From NCBI GenBank assembly GCA_022828085.1, contig JAJEIY010000002.1:1-64000 (forward strand): a DNA stretch of 64,000 nucleotides. Direction: 5' to 3'. This document shows, in pieces, positions 43,336-51,737 of the stretch (positions within the stretch are counted from its first letter, which is position 1; every line of letters begins with the position of its first letter). Made by a program: the position numbers and the translations under genes. The notes below the pieces were generated by a model that worked only from the letters and a program-made list of their open reading frames with translations, made no database searches and was not told where the DNA came from. This stretch comes from Acidobacteriota bacterium. Its GTDB lineage: Bacteria; Acidobacteriota; Vicinamibacteria; Marinacidobacterales; Marinacidobacteraceae.

Positions 43336-43378
43336 TGTGTCATTCAGGCTTGACACAGTCCAGTTGACACACGACACT
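43336..43378 (+). promoter_or_regulatory. operator and promoter of the VapBC-like pair
   Basis: TGTGTCA (43336-43342) and TGACACA (43351-43357) form a perfect 7-bp inverted repeat with an 8-bp spacer. A third half-site TGACACA follows at 43365. The same stretch offers a -35 (TTGACA, 43350-43355), a 17-bp spacer and a weak -10 (GACACT, 43373-43378). The predicted transcript would begin at or next to the ATG at 43385, giving a leaderless mRNA. Overlap of half-sites with the promoter fits autorepression by the antitoxin. Confidence 0.55.
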
Positions 43379-43384
43379 CTCCGT

Positions 43385-43693
43385 ATGTCCCGCAGTCACA
43401 AGGTCCAGGTCACCCTGAACGAAGTCGAATACGCCGCCGTCCGTCGGCGGGCCGAGGCAGAAGGCCTGAAGCACGCCGGCGTCGTTCGGGAGGCGATCCA
43501 GGAGTACTGCGTCAAGCCGGACAAGCGCCGACGACAGCGCGAGGCGCTTGCAGCGCTGGACGCCCTACCGCCTTCGCCTGTCCCCTCTTCGTGGCGGGAA
43601 TGGAAGCAGGAGTACAGCCGGCTGAAGACCGCCTACCGCGAGGCGGAATGGCCGCGGCCCAAAGCGCCGACGGACGCCGGCCGGGATGATTGA
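43385..43693 (+). CDS. ribbon-helix-helix antitoxin (VapB-like)
   Basis: A 102-residue protein. The N-terminal part, KVQVTLNEVEYAAVRRRAEAEGLKHAGVVREAIQEY, has the strand-helix-helix pattern of CopG/Arc-type DNA-binding antitoxins. The basic, Trp-containing C-terminal tail would wrap the toxin. I chose the ATG at 43385 because the RHH strand begins six residues later; a longer frame from 43337 would run through the operator. Its stop overlaps the toxin start by 8 nt. Confidence 0.8.
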   Translation: MSRSHKVQVTLNEVEYAAVRRRAEAEGLKHAGVVREAIQEYCVKPDKRRRQREALAALDALPPSPVPSSWREWKQEYSRLKTAYREAEWPRPKAPTDAGRDD

Positions 43694-44153
43694 GCCTGCG
43701 ACCCGCTCGGGCCGGGTCCCGCCGGAGTCTCTCGGCGCGATTTTTGTTGACGCAAACGTGTTCATGTACGCGGTCGGTACGGACGTCCGCTGGCGGAAGA
43801 CCAGCTACGTCGCACTGGAAGGTCTTCAGGAAAGTGATGTGCGGATCGTGACCAATGCGGAAGTCCTCCAAGAAATCCTGCACCGGTACTTCTCGCAGCG
43901 TCGCCCCGCGGACGCTAGAGTCGTCCACCTAGCCGCTCGGGAAGTCTGCGACGAGATCATCCCCGTAACGGAACATCACACGACCCGCGCGCTGAACCTC
44001 CTTCTCGAGTATCGGCAGCTTTCGGCCCGGGACGCCGTTCATGTCGCCACGATGGAGGACCGGGGCATACGCTCCGTCCTGTCCGCCGACCAGGGTTTCG
44101 ACGCCGTGCCCAGCGTGGATCGCGTCGATCCCCGGGATTTCGTCCGCGCGTAG
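43686..44153 (+). CDS. PIN-domain ribonuclease toxin (VapC-like)
   Basis: A 155-residue PIN-domain protein. The four acidic metal-binding residues are visible: D22 (FVDANVFMYAV), E63 (VLQEILHR), D116 (SARDAVHVATM) and D135 (LSADQGFD). Such toxins cleave tRNA or rRNA until bound by their antitoxin. The first 16 residues are not part of the fold. Overlap with the antitoxin gene indicates coupling. Confidence 0.88.
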   Translation: MIEPATRSGRVPPESLGAIFVDANVFMYAVGTDVRWRKTSYVALEGLQESDVRIVTNAEVLQEILHRYFSQRRPADARVVHLAAREVCDEIIPVTEHHTTRALNLLLEYRQLSARDAVHVATMEDRGIRSVLSADQGFDAVPSVDRVDPRDFVRA

Positions 44154-44208
44154 CCGGGTTCGGGGGCGAAGCGGCCCGAAGCCGGAAGGCTCCCGTAGAA
44201 TCCGGGCG

Positions 44209-44649
44209 ATGGACATCGAAGGCACCGAGATCATCAGCGCCCCCCGGGAAAAGGTCTGGGAATTCGTCACCGATGCGGAGTCGGTGGCCTCCTGCACGCC
44301 CGGGGTGAAGTCGGTCCGCATCCTGGAGCCGGGCAAGCGCTTCGAGGTGGTCGGCGGCGTCAAGCTCGGCACGGTGGGGCTCAACGCCAAGAACGTCATC
44401 GAGTTCACGGACCTCGTCGAACTCGAAGAGGCCCGGCTGAAGATCCGCGGAAGGGGACCGGGCACCACCATCGACGCCGTCGCCGAGCTCCGGCTGCGGG
44501 ACGAGGAGCCCGGCACCGCGCTCGACTGGAAGGGCACGGTACAGGTGCGGGGAACGCTGGCGGCGCTCGCCTCCCGGCTGCTGAAGCCGGTCACCGAAAA
44601 GGTGCTGCGCGAGATGTTCGCCGAGATGAGATCCAGGATCGAGGCCTGA
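44209..44649 (+). CDS. CoxG-like SRPBCC protein
   Basis: A 146-residue START/SRPBCC-fold protein of the CoxG (CO dehydrogenase subunit G) family: MDIEGTEIISAPREKVWEFV, SVASCTPGVKSV, ARLKIRGRGPGTTIDAVAEL, and LASRLLKPVTEKVLREMF. CoxG helps recruit CO dehydrogenase to the membrane. It lacks the C-terminal membrane anchor of longer members. Unusually it is not inside either cox operon: it lies 7.3 kb after the form I coxL and 6.6 kb before the form II coxS. The serine hydrolase gene follows after 23 bp. Confidence 0.85.
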   Translation: MDIEGTEIISAPREKVWEFVTDAESVASCTPGVKSVRILEPGKRFEVVGGVKLGTVGLNAKNVIEFTDLVELEEARLKIRGRGPGTTIDAVAELRLRDEEPGTALDWKGTVQVRGTLAALASRLLKPVTEKVLREMFAEMRSRIEA

Positions 44650-44672
44650 GGGGCCTGTCAGGAGAACAAGCG

Positions 44673-45863
44673 ATGAGAAGAGGAAACCGGTTTGCCCGCG
44701 TGACGGGCGTGATGGTGCTGTGTCTGTTTGCGGCCTCTCTGGTTGGGGCGCAGTCTCCCTACTTCCCCGAGCGCCACGACTGGCAGACGAAGACGCCCGA
44801 AGAAGCGGGATTCGATGCGGCGCTCCTCGACGAGGCGGTGGAGTTCGCGGTCGCTTCCGAGTCGAACGCGCCCAACGACCTGGCGCTGAACCATGAGTTG
44901 ACCTTCGCGCAGGAGCCCTTCGGGTTTCGGATCGGGCCGACCACGGTGCGCGGGGCGCTCAGCGGCATCGTTGTCAAGGACGGCTACATCGTCCGGGAGT
45001 GGGGGCCGTCGAAGAAGGTGGACATGACCTTCAGCGTCTCGAAGACCTTCCTCTCCACCGCCGTCGGGCTCCTCTACGACAAGGGCCTGATCGCCTCCGT
45101 GGACGACCGGGTGGGCCCGTACATGCCGGACGACGAGCTCTTCGGTTCGGAACACAACGATTCCATCACCTGGGACCACCTGCTGCGCCAGACGAGCGAC
45201 TGGCAGGGGACGCTCTTCGGGAAACCCGACTGGGCCGACCGGCCGGTGGGCGACCACCCCTTCGAGTATCCCGACCGCCCCATGCACAAGCCGGGGACCC
45301 ACTACAAGTACAACGATGTCCGGGTGAACTTGCTCGCGCTCGCCGCGCTGCACGTGGTGCGCGATCCGCTGCCGCTGGTGCTCCGCAAGGGGATCATGGA
45401 TCCCATCGGGGCCTCCAACCGCTGGCGCTGGCACGGCTACGAGAACTCCTGGGTGATGATCGACGGCCGGAACGTCCAGTCGGTGAGCGGCGGCGGCCAC
45501 TGGGGCGGCGGAATGCACATCAGCGGCCGCGACCTCGCCCGCTTCGGCTACCTCTTCCTGCGGATGGGGAACTGGAAGGGGAAGCAGCTCATCTCCGAGG
45601 ACTGGATCGGGATGGCCCGGACGCCGGGCGAGGTGAACCCGAGCTACGGCTACATGAACTGGTTCCTGAACGGTCCGGTCGAGCGTGACGGCGAGATGGT
45701 CAAGTCCATGCCGGACGCTCCCGACACGGCGGTCACCTTCCGCGGCGCGGGCAGCAACATCGTTTACGTGGACTGGGAGAACGACCTCGTGGTGGTAGTC
45801 CGTTGGATCCAGGGCGGCGCGTTCGCGCCGTTCATCGGGAAGGTCCTCGCGGCGTTGCGCTGA
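44673..45863 (+). CDS. exported serine hydrolase of the beta-lactamase/class C family
   Basis: A 396-residue exported hydrolase with signal peptide (residues 1-26, ending GAQS). The catalytic SxxK is S121-V-S-K124 in TFSVSKTF. The second motif is YKYND (211-215) in PGTHYKYNDVRVN, and GGGHWGGGMHISGRDLARFGYL forms the later active-site region. Such proteins act as esterases or peptidases and only rarely as true beta-lactamases. AGGAGA lies 9 nt before the ATG at 44673. Confidence 0.9.
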   Translation: MRRGNRFARVTGVMVLCLFAASLVGAQSPYFPERHDWQTKTPEEAGFDAALLDEAVEFAVASESNAPNDLALNHELTFAQEPFGFRIGPTTVRGALSGIVVKDGYIVREWGPSKKVDMTFSVSKTFLSTAVGLLYDKGLIASVDDRVGPYMPDDELFGSEHNDSITWDHLLRQTSDWQGTLFGKPDWADRPVGDHPFEYPDRPMHKPGTHYKYNDVRVNLLALAALHVVRDPLPLVLRKGIMDPIGASNRWRWHGYENSWVMIDGRNVQSVSGGGHWGGGMHISGRDLARFGYLFLRMGNWKGKQLISEDWIGMARTPGEVNPSYGYMNWFLNGPVERDGEMVKSMPDAPDTAVTFRGAGSNIVYVDWENDLVVVVRWIQGGAFAPFIGKVLAALR

Positions 45864-45906
45864 TCGAGTTCCACCCACGGTTCGCCGACGGGCGTGATGG
45901 CGCACC

Positions 45907-46148
45907 GGATTGGAACGCCGGTCTCCGACCGGCACGCGCTGCGCGATAGCGCGGCGCACGGCGTGCCGCCGCTCACCCGAGATGGCGCGTACGGCTTGGA
46001 GCGCCGACCATCCGGGATGGTTCCCTCCCTTGGAGGCCATCGGAACAGATTGGACCTGCTTGTTCCGGCGTCCCGTGAGGGCGGACCGCAATACGCCGCC
46101 CGCGGGCCTTCGGCCCGCGGTGCCGGTCAGAGACCGGCGTTCCAGGCC
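45907..46148. repeat. MITE-like element, copy C (242 bp, composite)
   Basis: Left end GGATTGGAACGCCGGTCTCC (45907) and right arm GCCGGTCAGAGACCGGCGTT-CCAGGCC ending at 46148. A second left-like end, GGCTTGGAGCGCCGACC, starts at 45992. From there the interior follows copy A closely (CCGGGATGGTTCCC, TGCTTGTTCCGGCGTCCCGT, then the GCGGGCC-TTC-GGCCCGC hairpin). It may be a full element with an inserted or partly deleted second copy. It occupies most of the 353-bp gap between the converging serine hydrolase and metallohydrolase genes. Confidence 0.82.
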
Positions 46149-46216
46149 GTTACGCCGCGCAGGCTTACAGCGACATGCGGGGCAGGAGAACCCGGCGCAC
46201 CGGGTTCGGGAAGGTC

Positions 46217-48781
46217 CTACCTGCCGACTCCGCTGCCGCGCAGCTCGTCCACCTGCGCCTGGTAGAGCCGCCGCCCCTCCTCGAAGGTCGCGAGCACTTC
46301 CGCCTTCTGCGCGGGATCGTCCCAGCGGTCCATGGCCCTGAGTTCCTCCAGCACCTGGTCGATCCAGCGGACGAAGAACGCCGCGTCGTCCAGCGAGCGG
46401 ATCGGCTCGCCGTCCGCGATGACGAAGACCGGATTCGTGTGTGCGAAGAGGTAGCTGTCCATCGCGCCGTGCTGCGCCGGCCCCAGCGCCCGCGCCGCGA
46501 TCCATCCGCTCCCCTCGACCGGGATGTCCAGTTCGGCGTCGACCGACTTGAGGTCGCCCGTGGCCTCTACCCGGTGCACGATCCGGCCGTTCGCCACGAT
46601 CTCGAGGCCGTGCATCGTGAAGAGCGACCGCGCCGTCGCGCGCACCGTGACCGTGTCGCCGCGGGACACCGCCAGTTCCTCGCCCATGCGTTTCCCGGAT
46701 ACGTCCAGCGTCAGGATCGGCCCGCTGGTCACGAACGCGCGGCCCGCCGCCATCGCGTCCGCCCAGGCGTCGTAGTGGACATGGTCCTCGCCGGTGTGGA
46801 CGTAGGTGCGGGTCGTCCCGATCGCGGGATGCCGCCAGATGTCGGTCATGGCATCGGTTCCGGCGGTCGCCGGGATGCGCGAACCCGTGTTGAGGAGGCG
46901 GTACCAGACCTCCGCCGTCCCGAGTTCGTCGCTCCAGATGCACGCCACGTCCACGAAGTCGGCGAGGCCGAGAATCGCGTCCACGGGCAGCTCCCGCGCC
47001 GATCCCGCGCCCGCCGCGTCCGGGTCCCGGTGCCGGAGCCCGTAGGGGTGGACGTATCCGCCGATTCCACCCTGCTCGTGCACCCGGCGCAGCACCGACG
47101 CGTTGTCGGGGTACAGGGCGTGGTGTGCCGTGCCCACCGAGCCGATGTAGAAGGGCGTGATCAGCTCGGTCAGGTTGAGCAGCGAGAGGTGCGCGAAGTA
47201 GCTCGGCCGGTACTCCTCGTTGTAGTAGACGATGGTGCGCGGTCCGGTGTGCGGGTGCGGATGCCCGAGGAAGTGCTCGAGGTCCTCGACCCGGCTGTTG
47301 CCCCAGTAGTTGGCGATCATGCCGTTTGCGACGTTGAGGTCCTCCGCGTGAGCCTTGTTCCGGAGGTCCTCGGGGGTGACGAAGTAGTGGCCGCCGTAGT
47401 TGGGATGGATGTGGTTGTCGCCCGAGTACCAGCCGTCCGCGGCCATGTCGATCCAGCGGTCGAGCTGGACTTCGACGGTGGCGTGCTCCCCGGCGCGGAC
47501 CTCGACGGTGCGCGAGACGGGCTCGTATTCGAAACCCCGCCAGGCCTCGACGGTGGCCTCGCCCACCGGGAGCGTCGCGGAGAAGCTGCCGTCGGTGTGG
47601 AAGTAGTAGTCCTCGGTCACGCTGACGACGCGGGGGTAGCTGGTATGCGGGAAGTACGCGCGCCTGTCGGAGCCGGTCAGGTAGATACGCGACGGCAGGA
47701 GCTCGCCGTCCGAGTCGGTGACGCGAACGCGGAGCTGCCCGGTGGGCTCGGACCAGGCGTAGCCTTCGATCCGCACCGGTTGGGGCGCGCCACCCCCTCG
47801 GGTGACCGTGTAGAGCGCGAACCCCATTCCGCTATCGATGGTGCGGGGCTGGTCCGTGGCGCCGCCGTTCCTCGCATAAACCAGGCGCTCACCGTCCGGT
47901 GACCACGAGGGGAAATACTCGTCCGTGCGGGTGTGCGTGAGGCGCACCGGCTGGATTCCTCGCGGCGACTTCTCGCTGGGGACGGCGTAGAGGTCGTTGT
48001 TGCCCGAGGCGTCGGTGACATAGGCGACGATGCCCCCGTGCGGCGCGACGACCGGCGCCGCCTGGTAGTTGGTCTCGATGCGGATCAGGAGTTCCGCTGT
48101 TTCGGTCGCGCCGCGATAGCGCCAGAGGGAACCCGAGCCCAGTGCCGCTTCGCCCCGCCGGGAGACGAACACGATGTCGCCGGTGTCGCCGATCCAGTCC
48201 CCGGCCATGTCGTTGGCGTCGGGATTGGCGATGACGGCTTCGGCCGAACCGGTTTGCAGGTCGTGGACCCAGAGGTCGAAGGTGCCGTCCCGCTCCGTCG
48301 TGAAGAGGATGCGGGCCCCGTCCGGCGACCAGCGTGGCCGCAGGTCGAGGAAGGGGTGGGTGGTCAGGCGGCGCGACTCGCCCGTGTCGAGGTCGGTGAC
48401 GAAGATGTCGAAATTGCGGTCGATGTCGGCCGCGTAGGCGATCTGGCCGCCGTCGGGCGACCAGCTCGGCTGGGAGTGGTAGCCGGGGCCGCTGGTGACC
48501 TGGCGGGCGATGCCGCCCCCGGCGGGTACGACCCAGATGCGGCCCTGGTAGGCGAAGGCGATGGACTCGCCGCCGGGTGACCAGGCCGGGTAGGTGGGCG
48601 AGGCGGTGACGGGGGGCGGGAAGTAGCTCTCCATGTACATTCGGCCCGCGTTGCTGACGCCCGCGAGGGATGGGTAGCCGCCCGGGAAGGGGTCGGGGTA
48701 TTCGTGCTCCTGGGCGGAGGCAGTGCGCGTGGGGAGCGCGGTCAGCGCTGCCACGGCGACGACGGCGGCGGAGAACTTCAT
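46217..48781 (-). CDS. exported CehA/McbA-type PHP metallohydrolase with TolB-like propeller
   Basis: A two-part exported protein of 854 residues. After a signal peptide (1-23) come PD40/TolB-type repeats (about 60-340), e.g. YPAWSPGGESIAFAYQG, QPSWSPDGGQIAYA and RPRWSPDGARILFTT, likely a propeller. The C-terminal half (about 440-820) is a PHP-superfamily hydrolase. Metal ligands are suggested by DNHIHPNYGGH, the glutamates of VTPEDL, GGYVHPYG and ATAGTDAMTD, as in the CehA/McbA carbaryl hydrolases; the true substrate is unknown. It follows the amidase gene by 14 bp, so both are probably one operon of exported hydrolases. Confidence 0.85.
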   Translation of the reverse strand: MKFSAAVVAVAALTALPTRTASAQEHEYPDPFPGGYPSLAGVSNAGRMYMESYFPPPVTASPTYPAWSPGGESIAFAYQGRIWVVPAGGGIARQVTSGPGYHSQPSWSPDGGQIAYAADIDRNFDIFVTDLDTGESRRLTTHPFLDLRPRWSPDGARILFTTERDGTFDLWVHDLQTGSAEAVIANPDANDMAGDWIGDTGDIVFVSRRGEAALGSGSLWRYRGATETAELLIRIETNYQAAPVVAPHGGIVAYVTDASGNNDLYAVPSEKSPRGIQPVRLTHTRTDEYFPSWSPDGERLVYARNGGATDQPRTIDSGMGFALYTVTRGGGAPQPVRIEGYAWSEPTGQLRVRVTDSDGELLPSRIYLTGSDRRAYFPHTSYPRVVSVTEDYYFHTDGSFSATLPVGEATVEAWRGFEYEPVSRTVEVRAGEHATVEVQLDRWIDMAADGWYSGDNHIHPNYGGHYFVTPEDLRNKAHAEDLNVANGMIANYWGNSRVEDLEHFLGHPHPHTGPRTIVYYNEEYRPSYFAHLSLLNLTELITPFYIGSVGTAHHALYPDNASVLRRVHEQGGIGGYVHPYGLRHRDPDAAGAGSARELPVDAILGLADFVDVACIWSDELGTAEVWYRLLNTGSRIPATAGTDAMTDIWRHPAIGTTRTYVHTGEDHVHYDAWADAMAAGRAFVTSGPILTLDVSGKRMGEELAVSRGDTVTVRATARSLFTMHGLEIVANGRIVHRVEATGDLKSVDAELDIPVEGSGWIAARALGPAQHGAMDSYLFAHTNPVFVIADGEPIRSLDDAAFFVRWIDQVLEELRAMDRWDDPAQKAEVLATFEEGRRLYQAQVDELRGSGVGR

Positions 48782-48795
48782 CGGCGGCGGTCCTC

Positions 48796-49809
48796 TCAGA
48801 AGATCGACTTCGGCATGTGCATGCTCACCAGCATGTTGGGGACGTCCACGGTCTCGGAGATCTTGAGGTCCCCGGCGAGCGAGCAGAGCACGTAGGCCTC
48901 CTCGCGCGTCAGCCCGTGCTCGGCCACCAGCCAGGCGATCATGTGGCGGGTCGCCTTCTTCGCCGCCTCGTCGATGTCGGGGTCGAATCCGGTGACCGCG
49001 TAGTACTCGTCCGTCTCGTATTCGGGCTCCGTGATTCCCCGTGGGTTCGGCATGACCTCCAGCGTGAGGACGAGGCGCATCGGGGCCTCGATAGCGCTCC
49101 CCGAGACCTCCCCGTCCCCCTGCACGGCATGCGTGTCTCCGATCGAGAAGTTGGCGCCCGGGACCTGGACCGGGATGTACACCGTGGCCCCGGGACGCAT
49201 GTGCCGGTTGTCCATGTTCCCGCCGTTCTCGCGGGGTGGGATGGTCACCAGCATCTCGTCGGTGGCCGGGGCCACCCCGAGCACTCCGGGGAAGGGGGAG
49301 AGGGGCAGGGTGATGCGGTCATTGAACCGCGCCTCCGTGGCGCCCGGTTCCAGGTCGAAGCTGCGGAGCCACGGCTCGGTGAACTCGTCGGCGAGGAAGC
49401 CGAAGCCGGGGAAGATGCCGGACCAGCCGGGTCCCTGGACTTCCGCCTCATGGATCGTCACCGCGAGCAGGTCGCCCGGCTCCGCGCCCTCGACCGCGAT
49501 GGGTCCGGTGAGCGCGTGGATCAACCCGAAGTCCACGCTCGCGAGTTCTTCCGCGGTGGTCTCGAGGGTGATCTGTCCGTCCGACGCTTCCTTGGTGAAA
49601 ATCTCGACGACGGCGCCCGAGGGCACGGTGAGGACCGCCGGGATCGTGGCGCTCCAGCGGTTGTGGGTGTTGTCGGCGGGGAGCGTGAACTCGGGCGTGG
49701 GAACCGGGGCGGGTTCGGGTTCCGGGTCGGGGGCCGGAGCGGGTGCCGGGGATCCGCAGGCGACGACGAGAGCGAGCGCGGCGAGAGGAGCGAAGGGGGT
49801 GTGGCGCAT
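48796..49809 (-). CDS. acetamidase/formamidase-family lipoprotein
   Basis: A 337-residue amidase-like protein carrying a lipobox (ALVVAC, C18), so it is exported, unlike cytoplasmic FmdA. A Pro/Glu-rich linker (about 20-40) precedes the family domain: HNRWSATIPAVLTVPSGAVVEIFTKEASDGQI, GPIAVEGAEPGDLLAVTI, PPRENGGNMDNRHMRPGATVYIPV, FSIGDTHAVQGDGEVSGSAIE. The D/H-rich loop (GDTHAVQGDGE) is the presumed metal site. AAGGAGT lies 7 nt before the ATG at 49809. Confidence 0.88.
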   Translation of the reverse strand: MRHTPFAPLAALALVVACGSPAPAPAPDPEPEPAPVPTPEFTLPADNTHNRWSATIPAVLTVPSGAVVEIFTKEASDGQITLETTAEELASVDFGLIHALTGPIAVEGAEPGDLLAVTIHEAEVQGPGWSGIFPGFGFLADEFTEPWLRSFDLEPGATEARFNDRITLPLSPFPGVLGVAPATDEMLVTIPPRENGGNMDNRHMRPGATVYIPVQVPGANFSIGDTHAVQGDGEVSGSAIEAPMRLVLTLEVMPNPRGITEPEYETDEYYAVTGFDPDIDEAAKKATRHMIAWLVAEHGLTREEAYVLCSLAGDLKISETVDVPNMLVSMHMPKSIF

Positions 49810-49908
49810 CGGGGACTCCTTGGGCGGAAACGGGAAGGCGATTATGCGGCTGTTGGGGGAGGCGCCGTGAGGACGGCTGGCGTGACGGCGCGTCCGGCGC
49901 GGACCGCC

Positions 49909-49940
49909 GCGCGTGCCGGTCTGGAGGGCGGCGGTCCAAG
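49909..49940. repeat. degenerate right arm of the MITE-like family
   Basis: Reads GCGCGTGCCGGTCTGGAGGG then CGGCGGTCCAAG, matching the right arm with several substitutions that weaken the stem. Same orientation as the intact arm at 50011, about 70 bp further on. Confidence 0.5.
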
Positions 49941-50010
49941 GGGTGGGGCCATCCCCGCCGTTGAGCTCCACGCCGGGGTGGGACCCACCTTTTCCGGGTG
50001 GGGTCGCGAT

Positions 50011-50062
50011 GTGCGCGGTGCGGAGCACCGCGCGTGCCGGTCGGAGACCGGCGTTCCAAGCC
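50011..50062. repeat. single right arm of the MITE-like family (copy D)
   Basis: Two adjacent hairpins: GCGGTGC-GGA-GCACCGC and GCCGGTC-GGA-GACCGGC, ending GTTCCAAGCC at 50062. The last 32 bases equal the right end of copy A. It lies directly behind the stop of the VWFA gene (minus strand, 50072) and before the amidase gene, where it could end transcription. The 262-bp gap holds otherwise only a degenerate arm. Confidence 0.85.
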
Positions 50063-50071
50063 GGCGCGCCC

Positions 50072-51124
50072 TTACCGGGAGGTGCTGGTTTCGGTTTCCG
50101 GCGCGGCGTAGTAGCCCTTGCGGGTGCGCGCGATCAGGTCGTCACGGTCCTTGATCCGGACCTCGATGCTGCGCCAGCCGCCTTCCTTGCGGTCGCGGGA
50201 GGGGAGGTAGGCAAGCTGGTACTGCCGGTGCAGTTCGTGCTGGATCTGCCGGAAATGGCGGGACAGGTCCTCGATCTTCTCGGGGTAGTAGGACCGTCCG
50301 CCGCTCTGGTCCGCCACGTCATCCAGAAACTCCCGGTTCAGCTTCCCTCCGCCCTCGGGGCTCCACCCGGTGTAGCCCACCGTGTAGATGGCGCCCTCGG
50401 AGAGCCGGGCCCCCTCGAGGGCCTGCTCCCGGGTGCTGACGCTCCCCTTGGCGTCGGGTCCGGAGTCCTCGCCGTCCGAAACCAGGATCAGCGCCTTTCG
50501 CTCCTCGACCCGCGAGAGTTCCTGGAGGCTCGTCAGGATCGCGTCGTAGAGCGCCGTCTTCCCGAAGGGACGCATCGCGCGGATCATCGGGACCTGGTCC
50601 CAGATCTCCGTGGTGTAGGGAGGCCCGAAGCGGACGCCCTCGCTGAAGGTGGCGACCCGGCCCTGGTCCTCGGACGCCATGTTGCGGAGGAAGATGTAGG
50701 CCGCGGTCTGGATCGCCGACAGGCTCGAACGCACGGAGGCGGACGAGTCGAGGAGCAGGAGGCTGGTCACCGGAGTCAGGTCGGCGGTGAAGTAGCGGAT
50801 CTCCTGGGGGACGCCGTCCTCCAGGATTTCGAAATCCTCGGGGCCGAGGCCCGTGATAAAGCGCCCCCGCTCGTCGGCGACCACCACGTCGAGGGTCACG
50901 CTCGGGACCCGGACCATGAAACTGAAGCGGTCCCCGAGGGTCGCTTCCCGCTGGGTGGTTTCCGGCTTCTGCTCGACCGCCGTCTCCGCCGCCGGCGGCT
51001 GGGCCGGGGGCTGTCCGGGCGCGAACGAGGCTGCCGCCAGCAGGGTCGTCAGCGCGGTTGGAATCAGGACGGTGCGCAAGGTGGGCCGGGAACGGCCGTA
51101 GTCTAGGTTGCCGGAGCGCTTCAT
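50072..51124 (-). CDS. exported VWFA-domain protein of the Acidobacteria-type family
   Basis: A 350-residue exported protein of the kind named 'VWFA-related, Acidobacterial'. After a signal segment (about 15-38) comes a short beta domain ([39 protein letters not shown]), then a von Willebrand A domain with MIDAS residues DSSAS ([10 protein letters not shown]), a Thr in [10 protein letters not shown] and VSDGEDSG. The role is unknown; the domain usually mediates metal-dependent protein contacts. It is one of the best lineage markers in the window. The start at 51124 is 102 bp from the divergent molybdenum hydroxylase operon. Confidence 0.9.
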   Translation of the reverse strand: MKRSGNLDYGRSRPTLRTVLIPTALTTLLAAASFAPGQPPAQPPAAETAVEQKPETTQREATLGDRFSFMVRVPSVTLDVVVADERGRFITGLGPEDFEILEDGVPQEIRYFTADLTPVTSLLLLDSSASVRSSLSAIQTAAYIFLRNMASEDQGRVATFSEGVRFGPPYTTEIWDQVPMIRAMRPFGKTALYDAILTSLQELSRVEERKALILVSDGEDSGPDAKGSVSTREQALEGARLSEGAIYTVGYTGWSPEGGGKLNREFLDDVADQSGGRSYYPEKIEDLSRHFRQIQHELHRQYQLAYLPSRDRKEGGWRSIEVRIKDRDDLIARTRKGYYAAPETETSTSR

Positions 51125-51226
51125 GCCGGATCCGCGCCTTCGTCCCTCTGCTCTTGCGGATTTCCGCCTTTCCCGGGTACTCTCGCAAGCCCGAATGATT
51201 CGTTCCCGGCGAGGAGGAACCTCCCC

Positions 51227-51694
51227 ATGAGCCATCGCGTCCGCATCAGCGTCAACGGAAAAGCCGAGGAGGCGGACGTCGAGTCCAGGCTGCTCCTGTG
51301 CCACTTCCTGCGTGACCAACTGGGCCTCACCGGGACCAATGTCGGCTGCGACACCTCGCAGTGCGGATCCTGCACGGTCCTCATGGACGGGAAGGCGGTC
51401 AAGTCCTGCACCATTCTGGCGGTCCAGGCGGACGGCTGCGACGTGACGACCATCGAGGGACTGGCCGACGCCGATGGGCTGCACCCGGTGCAGCAGTCGT
51501 TTTGGGACAACCACGGTCTCCAGTGCGGTTTCTGCACGCCGGGCATGATCATGACCGCGGTGGAGATCCTGGACCGGAGTCCCGATGCCAGCGATGCCGA
51601 GGTGCGGCACGGCCTCGAGGGCAACATCTGCCGCTGTACCGGCTACGAGAACATCGTGAAGTCGGTGGTGGCGGCCGGCGCGCGCGGAAGCTGA
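51227..51694 (+). CDS. form II-type molybdenum hydroxylase, [2Fe-2S] subunit (CoxS-like)
   Basis: A 155-residue iron-sulfur subunit with both [2Fe-2S] sites: C41, C46, C49, C61 ([12 protein letters not shown]) and C100, C103, C135, C137 ([14 protein letters not shown]). GAGGAGG lies 9 nt before the ATG at 51227. It is the first gene of an S-L-M operon, the order usual for form II CO dehydrogenase-like enzymes. It differs clearly from the form I coxS at 34095, so this is a separate enzyme rather than a recent duplicate. Confidence 0.93.
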   Translation: MSHRVRISVNGKAEEADVESRLLLCHFLRDQLGLTGTNVGCDTSQCGSCTVLMDGKAVKSCTILAVQADGCDVTTIEGLADADGLHPVQQSFWDNHGLQCGFCTPGMIMTAVEILDRSPDASDAEVRHGLEGNICRCTGYENIVKSVVAAGARGS

Positions 51695-51737
51695 GCCGGG
51701 CTCGCAACATTCATCGAGGATCGCGAGGAGGAGAGCA

